Of a stretch of DNA of 64,000 bases, positions 10,446 to 25,400 are shown piece after piece; the first letter of the stretch is position 1, and the number at the start of each line of letters is the position of its first letter. This DNA is from Larus michahellis (lineage: Eukaryota; Chordata; Aves; Charadriiformes; Laridae). The notes beneath the pieces are model-generated. The model was not told the origin of the DNA and searched no databases. It saw only the letters and a program-made list of their open reading frames with translations. The stretch covers positions 27,740,397-27,804,396 of the forward strand of contig NC_133901.1 of the NCBI RefSeq assembly GCF_964199755.1, in the 5' to 3' direction. A program made the translations under genes and the position numbers.

Positions 10446-13400
10446 CATCCATCTGTCTATCCATCTGTCTATCTATCTCAGGAAAGTCCCTTGTGAGAAG
10501 TAGCAAGACCCAGCAGACAGTGCAGTGAATGCTTTAAGAGCATGGCTTTTTTACCCCAGCTGAGCTGTTTTCCTTGTCTTCCCCTCTCCTAGTTTTCAAG
10601 ATGAGGAATACTGATGCGTGGCTTGGTTTTGCAAAGTGTCTTGAGATCTAAGGAATACAACCATTTTTTGAGGGGAAACTATTCTGGAAAACGTAGGCCT
10701 GGGCACATATGCAGGCATATGGGGACTCAGACACATATTTTCATATATAGGTGCACGGTTTCCTAGGCAGAGAAAGACAGAGTCTGCCCTAGCTCTATGG
10801 TTGTTGTCATATCAGGTCTGGGGAATCATTCCATTTTCAGTGGAGAAGAACACTGCCAATAGAAGATGATCCCAAACGACTGCCAATCACATGCCGAGCG
10901 CCCACCTTAGCCCTTCTTAGTTCCATTGACTAGAGGCTTACTGACTTCTCAGACTTTGGGTGTAAGGCACAAAAGCTGTAAATTAAAGGAGTGATTCACT
11001 GGTAGAAGCAAGATGCACATGGCAGCAATCTCGTTCTTCCCCACCCTGATATTCATGCCCATCCCAATTTGAAAATATTATTCCAGTTATTCCAGGTCCA
11101 GCCATTTGCTGGAGAAAGTCCGAAGGCGCGTTCTTTTAACAGTTCTTCCCTTAGGTGTCTCTGTCTCCTTGGAAATTCCTTTGCCGTGCTGACAAGCTGT
11201 AAAGTCTGGATCCAAGCATCTGGATCTTGTTAGTAAGCCATTGCTGTGAACAGTAAGTTCACATCATTCTATGTACTGTTCTGTATCCTGGTGCAGACAC
11301 TAATTTTGTAACCTTTTTCTTAACGATACAACTAGAGAGAGGTGAATGGAGAGCCCTTTACCTGTTTAGAGGAGCACGTTAATATTAATAGCACGTGAGT
11401 GCCACACCAACCACCTTCTAGAAAACCTTGCCTATCTGCTGTCCTCCATGAGCTTCCTTCTATCTGCTGCAGAATTGCCTTATTCTCTTGGGCTGCTCAG
11501 AGATTATAGGAGCCTTTGAAAATGCTGAGCATACACATCTCAAGGTGGTATAACCAGGTCCTGTGCAATGCAGGCCACTCCCCTGTATAGTTTACCATAC
11601 TTTGTCCCCACAGCTGCCAACTTCTTCCCTTTAGAAACCCCATGGATATTACCTAGGAAGACAGAGTTTGTCTTCTGGAGAATGACATAGAGCAGGTAGG
11701 TCGAGGCAGTGTGTGGAACCACTGGGTAGGGCCCACATTTTGCATAACAAGCAGACACCAGCACAGAACCAGGAATTATGCATTACTCATTCTTCCAATT
11801 ACATTGCCTTTTCTTCTCACCTTATGAATGGATCTTGCAATATCTGTGGCTGCAGATATCTGATCTTCAGAAGGAGATTACACAATTGCTGCAGGTATAC
11901 TAGGAAGAAGGAGATTGAGGAATCTTAACCCTTATGTTAGCAAATTCTCCTGGTCACCCGATGTAATTGTAGTCATGCAATCTCCCATCTTAGATCAGGG
12001 TTGGGTCTCCTCTATGAATTCACTGTATACATTTAATTTAACCTTTACCAAGTCCCTGCTAGCACTACTGAGGTGGAATTTGGCCATAGTACGAAGACCT
12101 GACAGCTCTTAAACTGTAATGCTGACAGTCATCCCTTTGAAGTTTTGTGCAAGTCACCTTGCCTCACTATAACAATTTCCCCAGCTTTGAAAATGGAATA
12201 ATAATACCTACTCATACAGCTACAGTGAGTAGCTTCCTTTGGCCCTCTGAACATGTGAAGCATTCTGCAAGTCTTCATGAGTAGTTCTTACTAACCATTG
12301 TTATTATTATTATTTTGGGATGTTAGGACAATGGCACATTGGCAAGGTCCAAAATCCCCCTACTGGAGCTATTATGGAAGATGGTAACAGCCCTGAGTCT
12401 GTGACGAGTTGTGAAAGCAGCTCCAGCGGGTGCAGCCACACAGTGTCATTCAGCACCATGCAGAGACACCAGCTGAGTCTCTGAAGTGTGGATGCATTAA
12501 TGCAGACTCGCTGCTGTGGCAGGACAGCAGTGGTGCTGCTGGTTCTGAAGCAGGCACCGTCTCAGCTGCTGCAGTGGGCCTTCATCCCCTAGTGCAGATG
12601 TACTGAAGTTCTTCAGCTGTCTCAGCCAGGGACCTTAAAAAAGGCTGACCAGGCAGATCTGTCTTCCTGACTTTAGGCCTAAATGTCTGTATTTTGATGT
12701 CATTCCAACTCATGTGCACACATAAGTGTCTCATGCTGAGTTTCACACATACATAAAACTACTTTAGAGGTTTGGTCAGACTACAGCAATCCCGATTTTG
12801 TGAAGGTGGATGAAAACTTCTGTGGAACATGCAAAATTTTTTTCTAGTCATGTTTAGGACACATAAAGAAGCCAAATACAAGTTCTGTGACTTGTTTTTT
12901 CACAGTACCATACCAAACAGTACCTATGGGAGAGCAGTGCATAATGGGAAAGTATAGTATTCCAGGTGTTCCTTTAAGAGAAATAGTACTGATTTTTAAC
13001 TTGTCTTTGCTGTACAGGAGATTTTTGGTTACAAGACCCAAGGCTGCCGAAAGGCCTTGTGCATTGCTGGATACATCTTGTCCTGTGGGGCGCTGATGCT
13101 GCTGTTTTACTGGAAGCCAGAGTGGGATGTGTGGGCAAACTGCATCCGCTGCAGCTTGGAAGAAGCGGACATTGTTCTGCTTAGAACAACAGTAGGTGCC
13201 TACTTTAATCTTTAAGTTAGTCCCTAGTATGTAGTTAATTGAAAGATGAGTTAATTGGAAAGAATCCAGTTAGCTGAAATCTCCTACATTGCTGATTTCC
13301 TGCAATAATATCTTATGTTTACCATCATTAATCTAAAGAACTCTCAAGTGTTCCACAAATTATGTGTAAGATGATGATTGGAATGGAGGGTAACAGCTGA

Positions 13401-16400
13401 TCAGACAACAAGTTGAAAGAAATTGGGGTGAAAAAACCTGTAATATCCGTGGTTTCAAGACTGTGGTGTTTGCTCTCAGTCCTTACTCCTCCCTTCCACC
13501 ATTCCTGTTCTTTCTACCTTGCAGATCTGTGCTACAGATTCCAAAGCATCTGTTTGATTGACAATGTCCAGCAGATTCTTTTTCCCTCACTTGGCTGTCC
13601 TAGTGAAGCTGCCCCCCTCTGCCAAAATTTACCCAGTGGGCCAAAGCTCTGTCTAGCTCTGTCCCCAGCAGTGTCCAGCAGTGCGTGATGAGGAATCAGT
13701 AAAAGGAAGAGGGCAAGCTTGGACTGCTTGTTTTCTTGGCTGTGTGTTTCCATTTTCCATCAGACCTTCCCCATGTCAATAAGCCCTCAATCTTGCAGTT
13801 AATGCTTTCAGGGCTGTTATGTTTTGTTAGTAGTTTCCTAATAGAGATTTCTATCTGTTGAGGACTGTACTGAAGCACTGTGACATACGCAAACCTTGAT
13901 TTAATTTCATGAAAGCTACTGCAACACTAAAAGAAGCAAACTGAGAGCTGACTCTGAATCCCAGCTGAGTCTAAATACTCCAGGAGCTGGCAGGGCTGGT
14001 TTACTTCCAGAAGTTTGATTTGTTCTGCTTCAAAGACTCCTGAACAATGGCATTTGCAAAATGTGCAATTGCAAAATGGATCACTTGCTACCGCTGTATT
14101 TGAGCTGCCTTGTTAAATGAGCAAAGCAGCAGGCAGTTAAAATCTTGGGTTTTGAAAACCACAGATCTGCCTGTTGAATATTTTATATTGAAACAATCTG
14201 CCTTCTAATAATGGGGTATATGGGTTTTTTTAAAAAATAAGCATATTAGGCTTAATCTCCCTTTTTAATCTTCAATTCAGTTTGCATTTTTAATTACCTA
14301 TTCTTGTATGACATTTTAAATGGATTTTCCATGCCAAGCACTTCTCAGATAAATGAATTTTTAAATGATCCTTTGTGTAATTAAACAAGAATTGAATCAT
14401 ATTGCATGGTCTTTTTATCAGGAAGCTCTCTCAAAGTATGCTCTGGGCATTTGACAATTTCAGATTTTCTTCGTGGTTCTTTGTATTAAAATGACAGTTT
14501 TGTGTTTTTTTTCCTCCATTCTGATTATGTCAGTTCTCAAATGTGATGGCTACAGCTAATGAGGATACAAGTAATCCCATCAGCTTGATCCTTGGAATTC
14601 TCTTTTGCTTCACATGAAACCTTCATTCATAATTCATCGTCATTACTGCAATTGCAATATAAGAGTCTATTAACTCCCTTTTGTTATTTAATTTTGACTC
14701 ATTTTAGTTGAGATAATGAGCACCTGTGTTATTCACTGCTTTCCATCTCAATCTGCATCCCAATGTCTACTAATTCTGAAATTTAAGTTAAAGATAAGTA
14801 TCAGAAAATAAAAGTTATTCTACTCAAAATACCAGTTGAAGAATAAAAGTGCACAAGTAAATAAGATATATAAACATTATTAAGTTCTTTTTTAAACCCT
14901 TAAATTATTCAAAAGGACTCATATTTGGTACAGAATCTTCTTTTTCTGTTGTCATTTCCAAATGAAGTTTAATAACTGTGCTTTCAGCACCTGGCTGGCT
15001 GAAGTAATCAGCTCTTTGCATCTGCCAAACAGCTCACACACTCAATATGATATATAAGTCAGTCTCATAGTTGGCTTTAATGCATGGTGGTCAATGTTCA
15101 GGACTGAAACTTAACATGAGGGTACTTATTACCGCGATTGCTCTAATCTCTGAGACTGTACTACGAACAGTAGTTATCAGGCAGTTCCAATGTTGAACAT
15201 ATTTTACAAAAAATAACAAGATCACAAATTCAGTTTGTGGCAAAAGGTTGTCTAAGATACCATAAGGGGGGCATAGTGCTAACACACTTTTTTCCAATGA
15301 AGTGTTAATACAGGAATGACTGTGAAAAGGTGTTGGGACTAAACATCCATTTTGCAGTACAGCGCTATGTTTCTTTTGATCTTCCCTTTACAGTATGGTC
15401 ACTGCATCTCAGATTGTCCTGTACTGTTTGCCTGTCCTAAATCATGATCTGGGTGTTCGCATTCCATCCTTACCAGCCAAGCACCAGGTCTGCAGTCAGT
15501 GAATTATTTGCAGTACTTGCATTTTGACAGGACTGTGGTTCTGCTCCCATTCTGCTGATTTCTTTATTGGTCACAGGGTGCTGGGAGGCCCCTGTGGGTT
15601 AATTCTTTAAGAAAACTGGAGCAGTGCTCTAAAAGACTAGAAATTTTGATTTTGAGGGAAATAGTGATACTTCTCTTTTATGTTCATTCAGGATGAATTT
15701 CGGATTTATTCTCGTAAGACTGTGACGTGGATCTCTGTGTCTGCACTTATCAGAAGTAGAACGGATTATCCAGCCAGTGCTGAGGAAGACTCAATCTTCA
15801 GCAAAGCCATAATGAAGCCAAGTTTGCAAGTAAGTTAAGTATTCCCAGCAGCATCTGGGAGGTGATAGCAAATCTCAGACATGCTTCATGAAGTGAATGA
15901 GCTGTGAAACATATCCAGCTAAGAAACTTGCATCTTGGTGAACACAGTGAGCTGTGGAAAAACAAACTAAAGATTTTGGAGAACTGTACTCACCTGTGTA
16001 GAAAATCCTCTCTTACTCCAAGGTGGGTATGAAAAAAGAATCCTCACTATTCCTGAGAGAAGACCTACATTATAAGTAGGAGAGCTTCAAGACACTGGGG
16101 TTGGCAGTGAAGAATCAGAAACTCATTCCTGGCACAGGAACCAAGGAATTTAGGGGTGGCTCTGTGTTTGAAGGGAAACTGTGAGGAGCCAAACATCACA
16201 GCTCCCACAGTAACATGAAAACAGGGATGAATGCAGCAGAGAGGAAACAGAATAGAAAAGTACCTAGGCAGAGCTACATCAGTATTTCCAGAAATGTTTC
16301 ATCAAGGAGGGTCTGAAACATGTTTTGCCTTCTTGCCTTTGTATGTACCAATTTGTGCTTTAAAGTACATTTGCCGGTTCCATAGCTTTGAGGTCCCAGG

Positions 16401-19400
16401 GAGGCACAGGGGAGAAGGTAGAGGATTAATTGGTCCAAGCAGATCACAGGGTCTCTCATGAATTGAGTAAATATAATTATCCCCATTTTAGAACAAGTAC
16501 CAGACAGTTCAGTTGTGTATCTTGCTTAGCATTACACCTTAAGTTGGTGTGAGCAATAGGAATGCAGTGGTACATTTGCCAATATCTGGCTCTTGATTAT
16601 AGTTACTAGATCACTGCACTGGGGAACACATAAAAGAGCTATTTTCCCTTCCAGGAAATAGATTTCTGACTTGTTAGCATTTGTTTTTATATCTACAGCA
16701 ATTTTAAGTAGATATTTTCATTATAAACCTATCTTTAGCGGAGTAAAGCTGTTGCTATTACTGCTGGTTTGTGTGGGCATACATTAATGTACATAAGAAA
16801 GTTTAGTGCCAGCTAGTTTAATCAACTAGCACAGTATGAAAGTGAATACTGGTTTGTAACATTCTTCAGAGGATTGAGTTAGTAACATAAAAAAGGCCAA
16901 CATAGCCTCAAATAATAGGCCCTTTGAACACCACTTTCATATCAATCAAAATATCTAGATAGAAAAGAACAGATTTCAAAGCAGCAAAGAGCAAACAGTT
17001 TAATCCTTCATTAGCAATTCAAAAGGCCCTACTTCTAAGTCAGTTATAAAACCTTCTTGCTGTTTAACCTGCCTAAGTCCACGGAGTAACGTGAAGTGCC
17101 CAAGAGCTGTCCAAGGACCTGTTCCAACAGCGAGCTGAGTCCCTCATTTCCCACTCCGGTTTTTAGCATTGCAAATATTGCAGCTCCTATTGCATGAAAT
17201 CCTAACTACAGACCTCTTGTTAGGTTAATGGCTGCGGTTATAGCTCCATTTTGAGTCAGTGTATGAGTTGAGTATAGATTTCATTGGCCTATGATAATAC
17301 TTATTGCACTGGGTAGGGAGAGTCCCCTAGAGCTGATTTCCTTATTACTTATGTGTATAGGTGTATAGCCTTGCCTTCTTCCAGCTGATATGAAGCACCA
17401 TTCTCTCTAACAGGCTTCGTTATTATTGTGCAGGACAGGACAGACTCCTTTTGCAAGTTATAAATGGCAGTATGTGTTCCTAGTGGATAACTGCTCTGCA
17501 AGGGCTTAGCATTAGCAGTGACACAGCACCATGCCTGCAAACTTGTCACCATGCCTGCAAACTGCCCAAAGCCTCCTGCTTTCCTCAAAGCCAGACAGAC
17601 GATATGGGAGTTGTTGACTGAAGACGGGCTTTGACAGCTGCCTGCATACTCACCACTGCATCAGTGATCTCTTCCCTCCATTCTCTGAAATGAAAGTGAG
17701 GACTGTATTCCTTGCTTCACAAAATGGGGAGAGAAGAATGCTGCTTTGTACTTCCTTGACCTAAAGATCTGTAAAGCTTACTGGAACCTGCACTGAAGTG
17801 GGGATCCCACTCTATAACATAACTAGGGAGTTAGTAAATGCAATCCTGTATTCTCTACCTCCCTACCCCCCATGTAATTTGCTTTATCTGTGCTTGACCA
17901 CAGTGAGGATGCCGAGCTGAGATCTGTGAGCAGGCCTGGGAGTATTTTTGTCTGCTGTGTTGCATGTATTGTTGTCCCTGTTTTGTTTTGCAGGTGAAAA
18001 GTATTCAAGTACAAAAAATCCGCTATGTCTGGAATATCTATGCAAAACAGTTCCAGAAAGTTGGGTGAGTTCAATGCCCTGGTTACACAAGTCTCTGACG
18101 AAGTCAAGCTTGTGAATAACGTCCTAAGGAAAATACTCCTTTATGTTTTAGAGTCCTAGAAGACCACCACACGTGCTCAGCTATACATGCCAAATTTGGT
18201 TGTGGTCTCACCCGCAATGAACAGAATGTCAGGTACACATTTTAGAACACAAATACTCAACATATGGATTTCAAAGAGATGTAAATTCACTGCTGTTGGT
18301 GCATTTTCCTTGAGTTTCTTGTGTATCCATTAATATGCACGTAATTTTAGATGAAATGGCCATGCTTGAAAAATTGAATTAAAAGGGCTAGAGAATTTTG
18401 TGTATTCCTTGTCAAAGTTTTTTAAATGCCTCAGTATTCATCACTGTTATTGTTCTCAATCAAGAAATAACTATGCCCTGTAACTAACTCTAAGCAGTTT
18501 TTATTTAGGGTAAGAGAAAGTCTCCATGAGACGGTGCAGATAAGTTGTGTATATGCTTCTTCAGTGGAACTCCATGTAATTGTATTGAACTTCTAAATCA
18601 ACTAGTTCTGGTCATTGAATTTATTCTCACAAACTACTGTATCATTAGACAATTTACAGAATAAGTATTCCTGAAACTGCCAAATAAAGAAATGATCTTC
18701 AGTTGATTGAATACTGAAAATCCAGCTGCTGATCTTAGCTCATGTTGAGTCTTACATTCAAATCAGCCTTAACTGTATCCAAAATTATTTGGGTTTAGAT
18801 CATTTAGTTTTAGGTGCAGAATTCCTTTGTTTATGGTGCTTCAAAGAAATTTTTGCATGATGGAAATGTTTGCTTAAAAGGCTGTGTTACACCTCTTGTC
18901 TGTTTAAGTAGATTTCACTGCTACAGTCATTTCTGACATAAGCATTGTAGGGGCATTTAATTTTTTATCTTCTCCTTGGAGAAAGATCCTCACCTTTATT
19001 CAGCCCTTAAACTGGGATCAATACAAGCTCTCAGGGCTATTGAAAGCTGCAACTTCTCGAGTGAGCTACATTGTCACTATTTGATCTGTAAGTGATATAT
19101 CTTTATCCCATACAGGAGAGTTATATGTGGGCCAAACACTATTGATGTTCCAGTGATCCCTATTTGGAAACTACTCATCAAAGAGGTTAAGCATTTTTGA
19201 TGCTTTTATTCTAGGCTACTTGGGGAGGCAGAGCGTGCATATAGAATATAATGGATTCTAGGTCTGAATTAGCTTTCCATCAAGCTCCTTTTTCAAATCC
19301 TGTTTAAAGCTGTTCCATGATATCACCATAAATTCATTTATTTCCATTGTTCCCTATCCTCCATCCCCATGCCTCTATGGCTGCTTGGTATTTGTACGTA

Positions 19401-22400
19401 TCTGTGTCCTGGAAGCTCGTTCTGTTGGCGTTACAAGGGTCAGTGAATGTTTACAAGCTGCACTGGAAATCAAACCTTCCAGGCAAAAGCTGTCTCTTAG
19501 TCAGCAGAGATTAAGTGAACAGCAGTAGCTGGTACATGCCTACAGCCACAGAGAGATCCAATGAGCTCATGACTCTGGGCACAGCACTGTGTAAAGCACG
19601 AATATCTTTTTCAGGCAGGAACTGGCTATATGTGGCCTAATCAGAATGTTTGTAGGGATGTGCCTATGGTATGTGAGCTCCATCCTCACCGCACAACCTG
19701 CTCTTCTCTCACCTTTGTTACATTTCTTGTAAAGAAGCAGGCAAAACAAGGCTTGGGCCAAGCCATTCACATCCCAAATAGCATCCTATTGGTCCAGATT
19801 ATTTGGCCCTTCTGTCAGATGGAAGTGGTCCAATCCGATTAGACTGAAGCCATTGTTAACGATATTAGAAAGGAGGTTGTGAGACACAACACTTAATAGG
19901 TTTTATTCCAGCCCATTTCTAACAGGATGGTCTGGCTGGGTATATGGTAGCCTTTTAAATGTGACCAGCTCTTGAGTATTGCTCTCTCTCCAAACAGGTC
20001 TTAAATCCATTTTACGTGTTCCAGCTGTTCAGTGTGTGTCTGTGGTTTGCTGAAGATTACATGGAATATGCCACTGCCATCATAATCATGTCTCTACTCT
20101 CGATTTTTTTGACTGTATATGATCTTAGACAGGTGAGATGCCTCACCTCTTACCACAAGGAGGATTTATTTCTAATGTCTGGGAAAGGCCAGGATGTTAT
20201 AACATGCACATGTTATGAGAGTTACTCAGAGGTTTAGTCTCATGACATTGTGTAGTAGCAGATGCAATGGCCTGGCCTCCTAGTCATCATAATCTCCATG
20301 TGGTTCTTCACCCACATCCTCCCTTCCCCATTCCAGTGCTTTGGTTTGGAACTTTCTGTTACACCTTCTCCATAATTAGGGTGGGGAGTTTCTTTCTCTG
20401 TATGATTGTACAGTTCCTGACAGGGCCAGACCCCAGTTTATGAGGGCTCTCATAACCACAAACAACAAAAAGGAATAATTGTTAGTGGATGAATTGCATC
20501 ATGTAAGTAAGATGTAACACTTTTGTGTGTTCTCCTTTAATTTATAGCAATCGATTAAACTGCACAGACTGGTTGAGTCTCACAACAACATCATGGTCAC
20601 TGTCTGCAGAAATAAGGAAGGTGACTCCTGTACACTTCTTTCTTCAATGTGTTTCATTTCTATAGCAATTTATATCACAACCGTATACAATGTATAGTAT
20701 CAAATTCCTTCTAGAGCAGTTTTCTCTTCTGTCTCTCACCTCGATTAACTAGCTTCTGCAGATTGGGTTAATTTGACCTAGAGGTATGTTGTGGCACACC
20801 AATCATATTCATAATCTTTTGCTAAGGCTGCGCTCAAACAGTTATCAGGAAAAACAATGTCATTTTTCTTAAATCAGTGCTGATGAAGCCAGCCACATAG
20901 CCATTAAATGGCTGTGACTCCACCTAGTTGCTCCATGCAAATTCTGTTCATTGTCATGGTATTTAGAACACAATCCAAAAAGATGGAGTCAAATTAAGAA
21001 ATGTAGATCCAAGCCTCTTCAGTTAGGTCAGCACATTGGAAAAACAAGCATTGGTTGGACTCCTGGGGAGATAAGAAGGAATTCTGCAGTTCGAACTGAT
21101 GCCTAGGCTTTTCTAAATATTGGAGGTTGTATTCTTATGTTCTACTTTTGGCCCCTTCTTTATCAGGCATTATAAAGAAGTAACGATCTATTCAGCTGGT
21201 AGTTCCTTGTATTTTTTCCCCCTTACCACAGAGAAATATATGAAGTACAAAGTTTGCGTTACATGTCACCTACAGGTTTCCAAGAACTGGAATCACACCA
21301 TCTTGTTCCTGGAGATATGCTGGTTTTGAAAGAGGGCAAAACCCTTTTGCCTTGTGATGCCATCCTGATCAGCGGGCAGTGCATTGTAAATGAAAGCATG
21401 CTGACAGGTACAGCTTGTCCCTCCCAGGTGTACCATCAAAACATCATCATAGCCCTATGGCTTCAGCCAGTGACACAGGACATACAGCATTATCCTTATT
21501 ATGAGATAGTCCATAGCTATCCTAGAAGGGGATTCTTCCAGGTGTTTGCTATAATAAAGACTGAATTGTAGTTAGCCCCAGCTTATCTAAATAGACAAGA
21601 TGGACTTCAGAAATGGCAGTTCATCCTTTACTTCCTTTCTGGGGTGCAGCATTTAGGAGGGGATCCTCTGATTAGAAAGGAAAGAGTGGACAGTGAAGAG
21701 GAGTGAGCAGGACAGGAGAAGAAACAGTAGATACAGAGCAAAGCTGTTCCCACACAGGGCCCACAGTCTGCTCAGGCTGTAGGGGTTTCTCTCTGTCACT
21801 CTCAATGTCTTGTTGCTGATCGCTGCAACGCCTCTAACCTACTGGAGTGTCTGTCTAGCTCTCCAGACAGCCCCACATTCATGTGATAGCAGTGGAGAAC
21901 ACACCACGCGGGAGAGTTCACTGCAAAGCAGGATTTTTGGTGCAGAAAGTGCTCGTAGTTCTGCTTCTTGTCTTTAAATTTAGTCTTGGCCTGAATCAAA
22001 CTGAAACCCACAGTTCTGAAATTTCATGTGAATGAGAAATTCCAGAAACCACTTTCATTTAGAAAGCTTCAGCTGTCAGAAGATATTTCTTCTGCTTCAC
22101 CTTAGTGCCTCTGCTCTGACATAAATAGGACATTTATCAGCTGTCAAGCATTGAGTTAAAGGCTGTTCTTTTTACTCGGAAGGGGAAATATGGAATGTCA
22201 TATTTCAACTGCCTAAGGGAATAGTGTAGTGACCTGCACATGAGTTTCAAACTAGGTAAACAACTTGGGGCCATCAAGTGGAGTCATGCAACTCCAGTGC
22301 AGGTCTCTTTTCAAGTCTGTGTATCTACAGCCTGGATTCAGAGTCCTTGGACTGCTTTCAGTTCTCAGGCTTACACGAAGCTATTGTACTGAGGCAAAGG

Positions 22401-25400
22401 AGAGCTTTTCTCTGGCAGTCTGCTTGCTAGTCTTCAAACTCTTATTCACTCTGAAGAAGTCACAATATAAAGTAACATTTCTCTAAACTGGTTTCTCTAG
22501 TAAATACCTTTAACTTACCATCTAGATGTCTAGATACTGTACTTACTTGAAAGTCAGGAGGCTGATTTTAAGGTGTACTGAAGTTTTCTTCATCTGAGCT
22601 AATCTTCCCTAGGGGAAAGTATTCCGGTAACAAAGACCCCCTTACCCCAAGCTGATAACTTCAAGCCCTGGAGAATGCACTGTGCGGAGGATTACAAAAA
22701 ACATGTCCTCTTCTGTGGAACAGAGGTCATACAGACCAAGGCAGATGACAGAGGAGTAGTGAAGGCTGTGGTGCTGCGGACTGGTCAGTCAACACTTCAG
22801 TTTGCTTTTCCTTTCATGCTTTTTCTTACTCAACAGTCTGACTTAATGTGCCCGGGTCCCATTAAGTAAAAGGCATTAATCCAAATTCACAACAGTCAGA
22901 TGGAGAATTGATATCCTGGGCTTGGCTAAGCTATTATGCATTGTTTCTGTTTGCTTGGCATAACTTTTAAAAAAGCACTAACATATGATTACAAAGAAGA
23001 ATTTCACTTTGCTTCTGAGACATGGAAAAAATCCTCCTCCTTAAAACAAAAGTAACTTTTTTCTATATTCCGCAGAGTGGGTCACATACACTGAAAGAAA
23101 AGATCTGGGCCTTCTTTCTTAAGTTACAGAAATTAGGAGTCATTTTCAAGCCCTCCGTTCTTTGTAGAGAACTTTTGGAAATGTTTTCCCCTTGGAATAA
23201 TTTTAGTTTGACTTTCCAGGTTTCAATACAGCCAAAGGGGATCTAGTGAGGTCCATTCTCTACCCTAAACCCATGAACTTCAAGCTGTACAGAGATGCCT
23301 TCCGGTTCCTGATGTGCCTTGTAGCATTTGCAGCCATTGGAATGATCTACACAGTGTGTGTATTTGCACTTAATGGGGTGAGTTACTAAACGCAGGAGAA
23401 ATGGTCACACCCGTTTTCAAGACACTTGAAATTTGAGTGATTTCATATACATTTATATATAAAAATACGCTCCTTGTCACTCTCCTTTTTGCCTTAGCAT
23501 ATGAGGCCATTTTACAATGTAATTGAATTTGTGACAACACACAGGCTTTCATATATTTAATTCCAAGGTGCCAAAACCACTGTTTCCCCAGTCCTTTCTA
23601 CTACGGTCTTAGTAAATCCTGTGCAAGCACTGCATGTCTTACCAGCAGCCTTCAGTATACCGACTGCCTCTGTTGTGTGTTGTCTGCCCTGTGCTTGCCG
23701 ATACATGTAATTATCAATGCATGTAATTAGCATAATGTTTTCTAGAGTTCTGAAAATGGGAGATCCTAAGAGCTTAGCACTCTGCAAGTAGCCTTTACAG
23801 AGTTTTTGTAGCACTTTTTCTACATTCCTAGGAAAATCACAAGTGAGCCATGGGTTTAATGGGACAGAGAATGATGTGTCATTGTGAAAAGGCAGCTTTC
23901 CGAAAACTCCAGTGTAGGTCAGGTCAAAGACCATCTATCCCTGTCCACTGACTCTGAGAGTTATTGATATCAAATGCTTATGGAAACTGGTTAGGAAGTA
24001 TGGCAAGTATAGAACAATTCTTCCCTGGTATAATCTTCTAACTTCTTCAAGAAAAAGGTTTAACAGTTCAGTAAGCTGTCATTTCTATGTAGATCAGCTA
24101 CCTATAATAGCCACTGACAATCTCCCAGAGGGTGTTTTAATACATTTCTGAGTCCATTTATGCCTTGGACTTGACAGCACCTGTGGCAATAGTTCCCACA
24201 GTTTCATCACGTACTGCATGAAAATGTTTTTAAAGCTGCTATCTAAATCACTGAAGGCACTGTAGATTTTTGTTTTAGAGAAGTAGCAAAAAGCTGCTTT
24301 CTATTTGATGTTTCCTGTACTATTCATGATTTAGAGATCATTGGCTACCCCTTCAGCCACCTTTCTTCCATGTTACAGACCCCTGAACAGTACAGGTGCA
24401 AACACAGATCCCTGAAATTTACTGATGTTACAAACAACTCCCCCTTTTCTTCTGCCTCCTCCCCCCCATATTTTTATATAGTCATTTGGTGGTGGGGGAT
24501 AACTTTCACTTAGTTATCACTCACCTTAATATCCTTGAGAACTTTTGAGAAATAACGTTTGCAAAGGCAACTATCCTGTATCAGTTGAATCACCCACATC
24601 TCCATTGATTTTTCCAGAGTTCGCCAGGAGGTTCATGGATGTTTTCCAGGTTCTCCAGGTCTTCCTTCTGTGAAGACTGTGTTAGCTCTTCTCTGATGTG
24701 CCATGTACATCAACAGTTGATTAATTTTGTATTACAATTTTAATCAAGAAGTTTCTCAATATAGAACTAAGACTTACTGTGTCAGGAAGCAGCAAGGGCC
24801 AGCTATTCCCTAGGAGAAGGCAAGTCAGGAGCCAAGGTAGTGCCCTCACTGACCAGGGCACAGTCGCACAGTATCTGAATGCTGTGGGGAGAGCTGTGCG
24901 CTGATAACAGCCTGTCAGTAGTCCCAGGCAAAGCGGTAAATAATCCTGGTAGACCAGTCAGAAGCAGAAAGAGATGAGGACAAGAGACAAGGCTGCAACA
25001 CACATCTAATGACATCCATCCAGGAGACAGTGCTAGAGGCATTTAAGCCCAGGCCTGAGCTTAAATGGAACTCTGGAACCCATGAGCAGAAGATTTGGGT
25101 GGAGGTGAGACTAGTGAAGGTAATTAAGGCCTATTAGTGCATTCTCCGGCCCTGCTATATTGGTCTTTTAAATCTCTGGAAAGTTCACCTGAAACCCTTT
25201 TAAAAACAGTTCACTCATTCTTATGCATCAAGGTCAATGTAAGAAATAGTTGCACACTATAAACAGTAGTTCTGTGATTTTTAAAGCCTAATTGCTTTAG
25301 AACTTCTTCAAAAACTTTCAAGAAATCATTTCATGCCTTGATAATTATCTGCCAATGTAAAGTCCAAGTCCTGAGTTGCAAGGTTGATTCTGCAATTCAG

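Larger units (their letters stand above)
5298..13017 (+). other. ATP13A4: ATP13A4 intron 1 (7.7 kb, the largest)
   Basis: No coding sequence is supported inside it. It holds a purine-rich stretch (7193-7440), an imperfect hairpin (8657-8701), a TATC microsatellite (10402-10479) and a MIR-like SINE (12145-12316). Its size and position after the first coding exon make it the likeliest intronic site for regulatory elements, which is inference. Confidence 0.8.

Noticed and set aside
10402-10479. Regular repeats considered as a CRISPR-like array
   Set aside because: It is a simple tetranucleotide microsatellite with no spacers, in vertebrate DNA.
21080-21100. GTTCGAACT word resembling a tRNA T-loop
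   Set aside because: No matching anticodon arm, D arm or acceptor stem lies around it.
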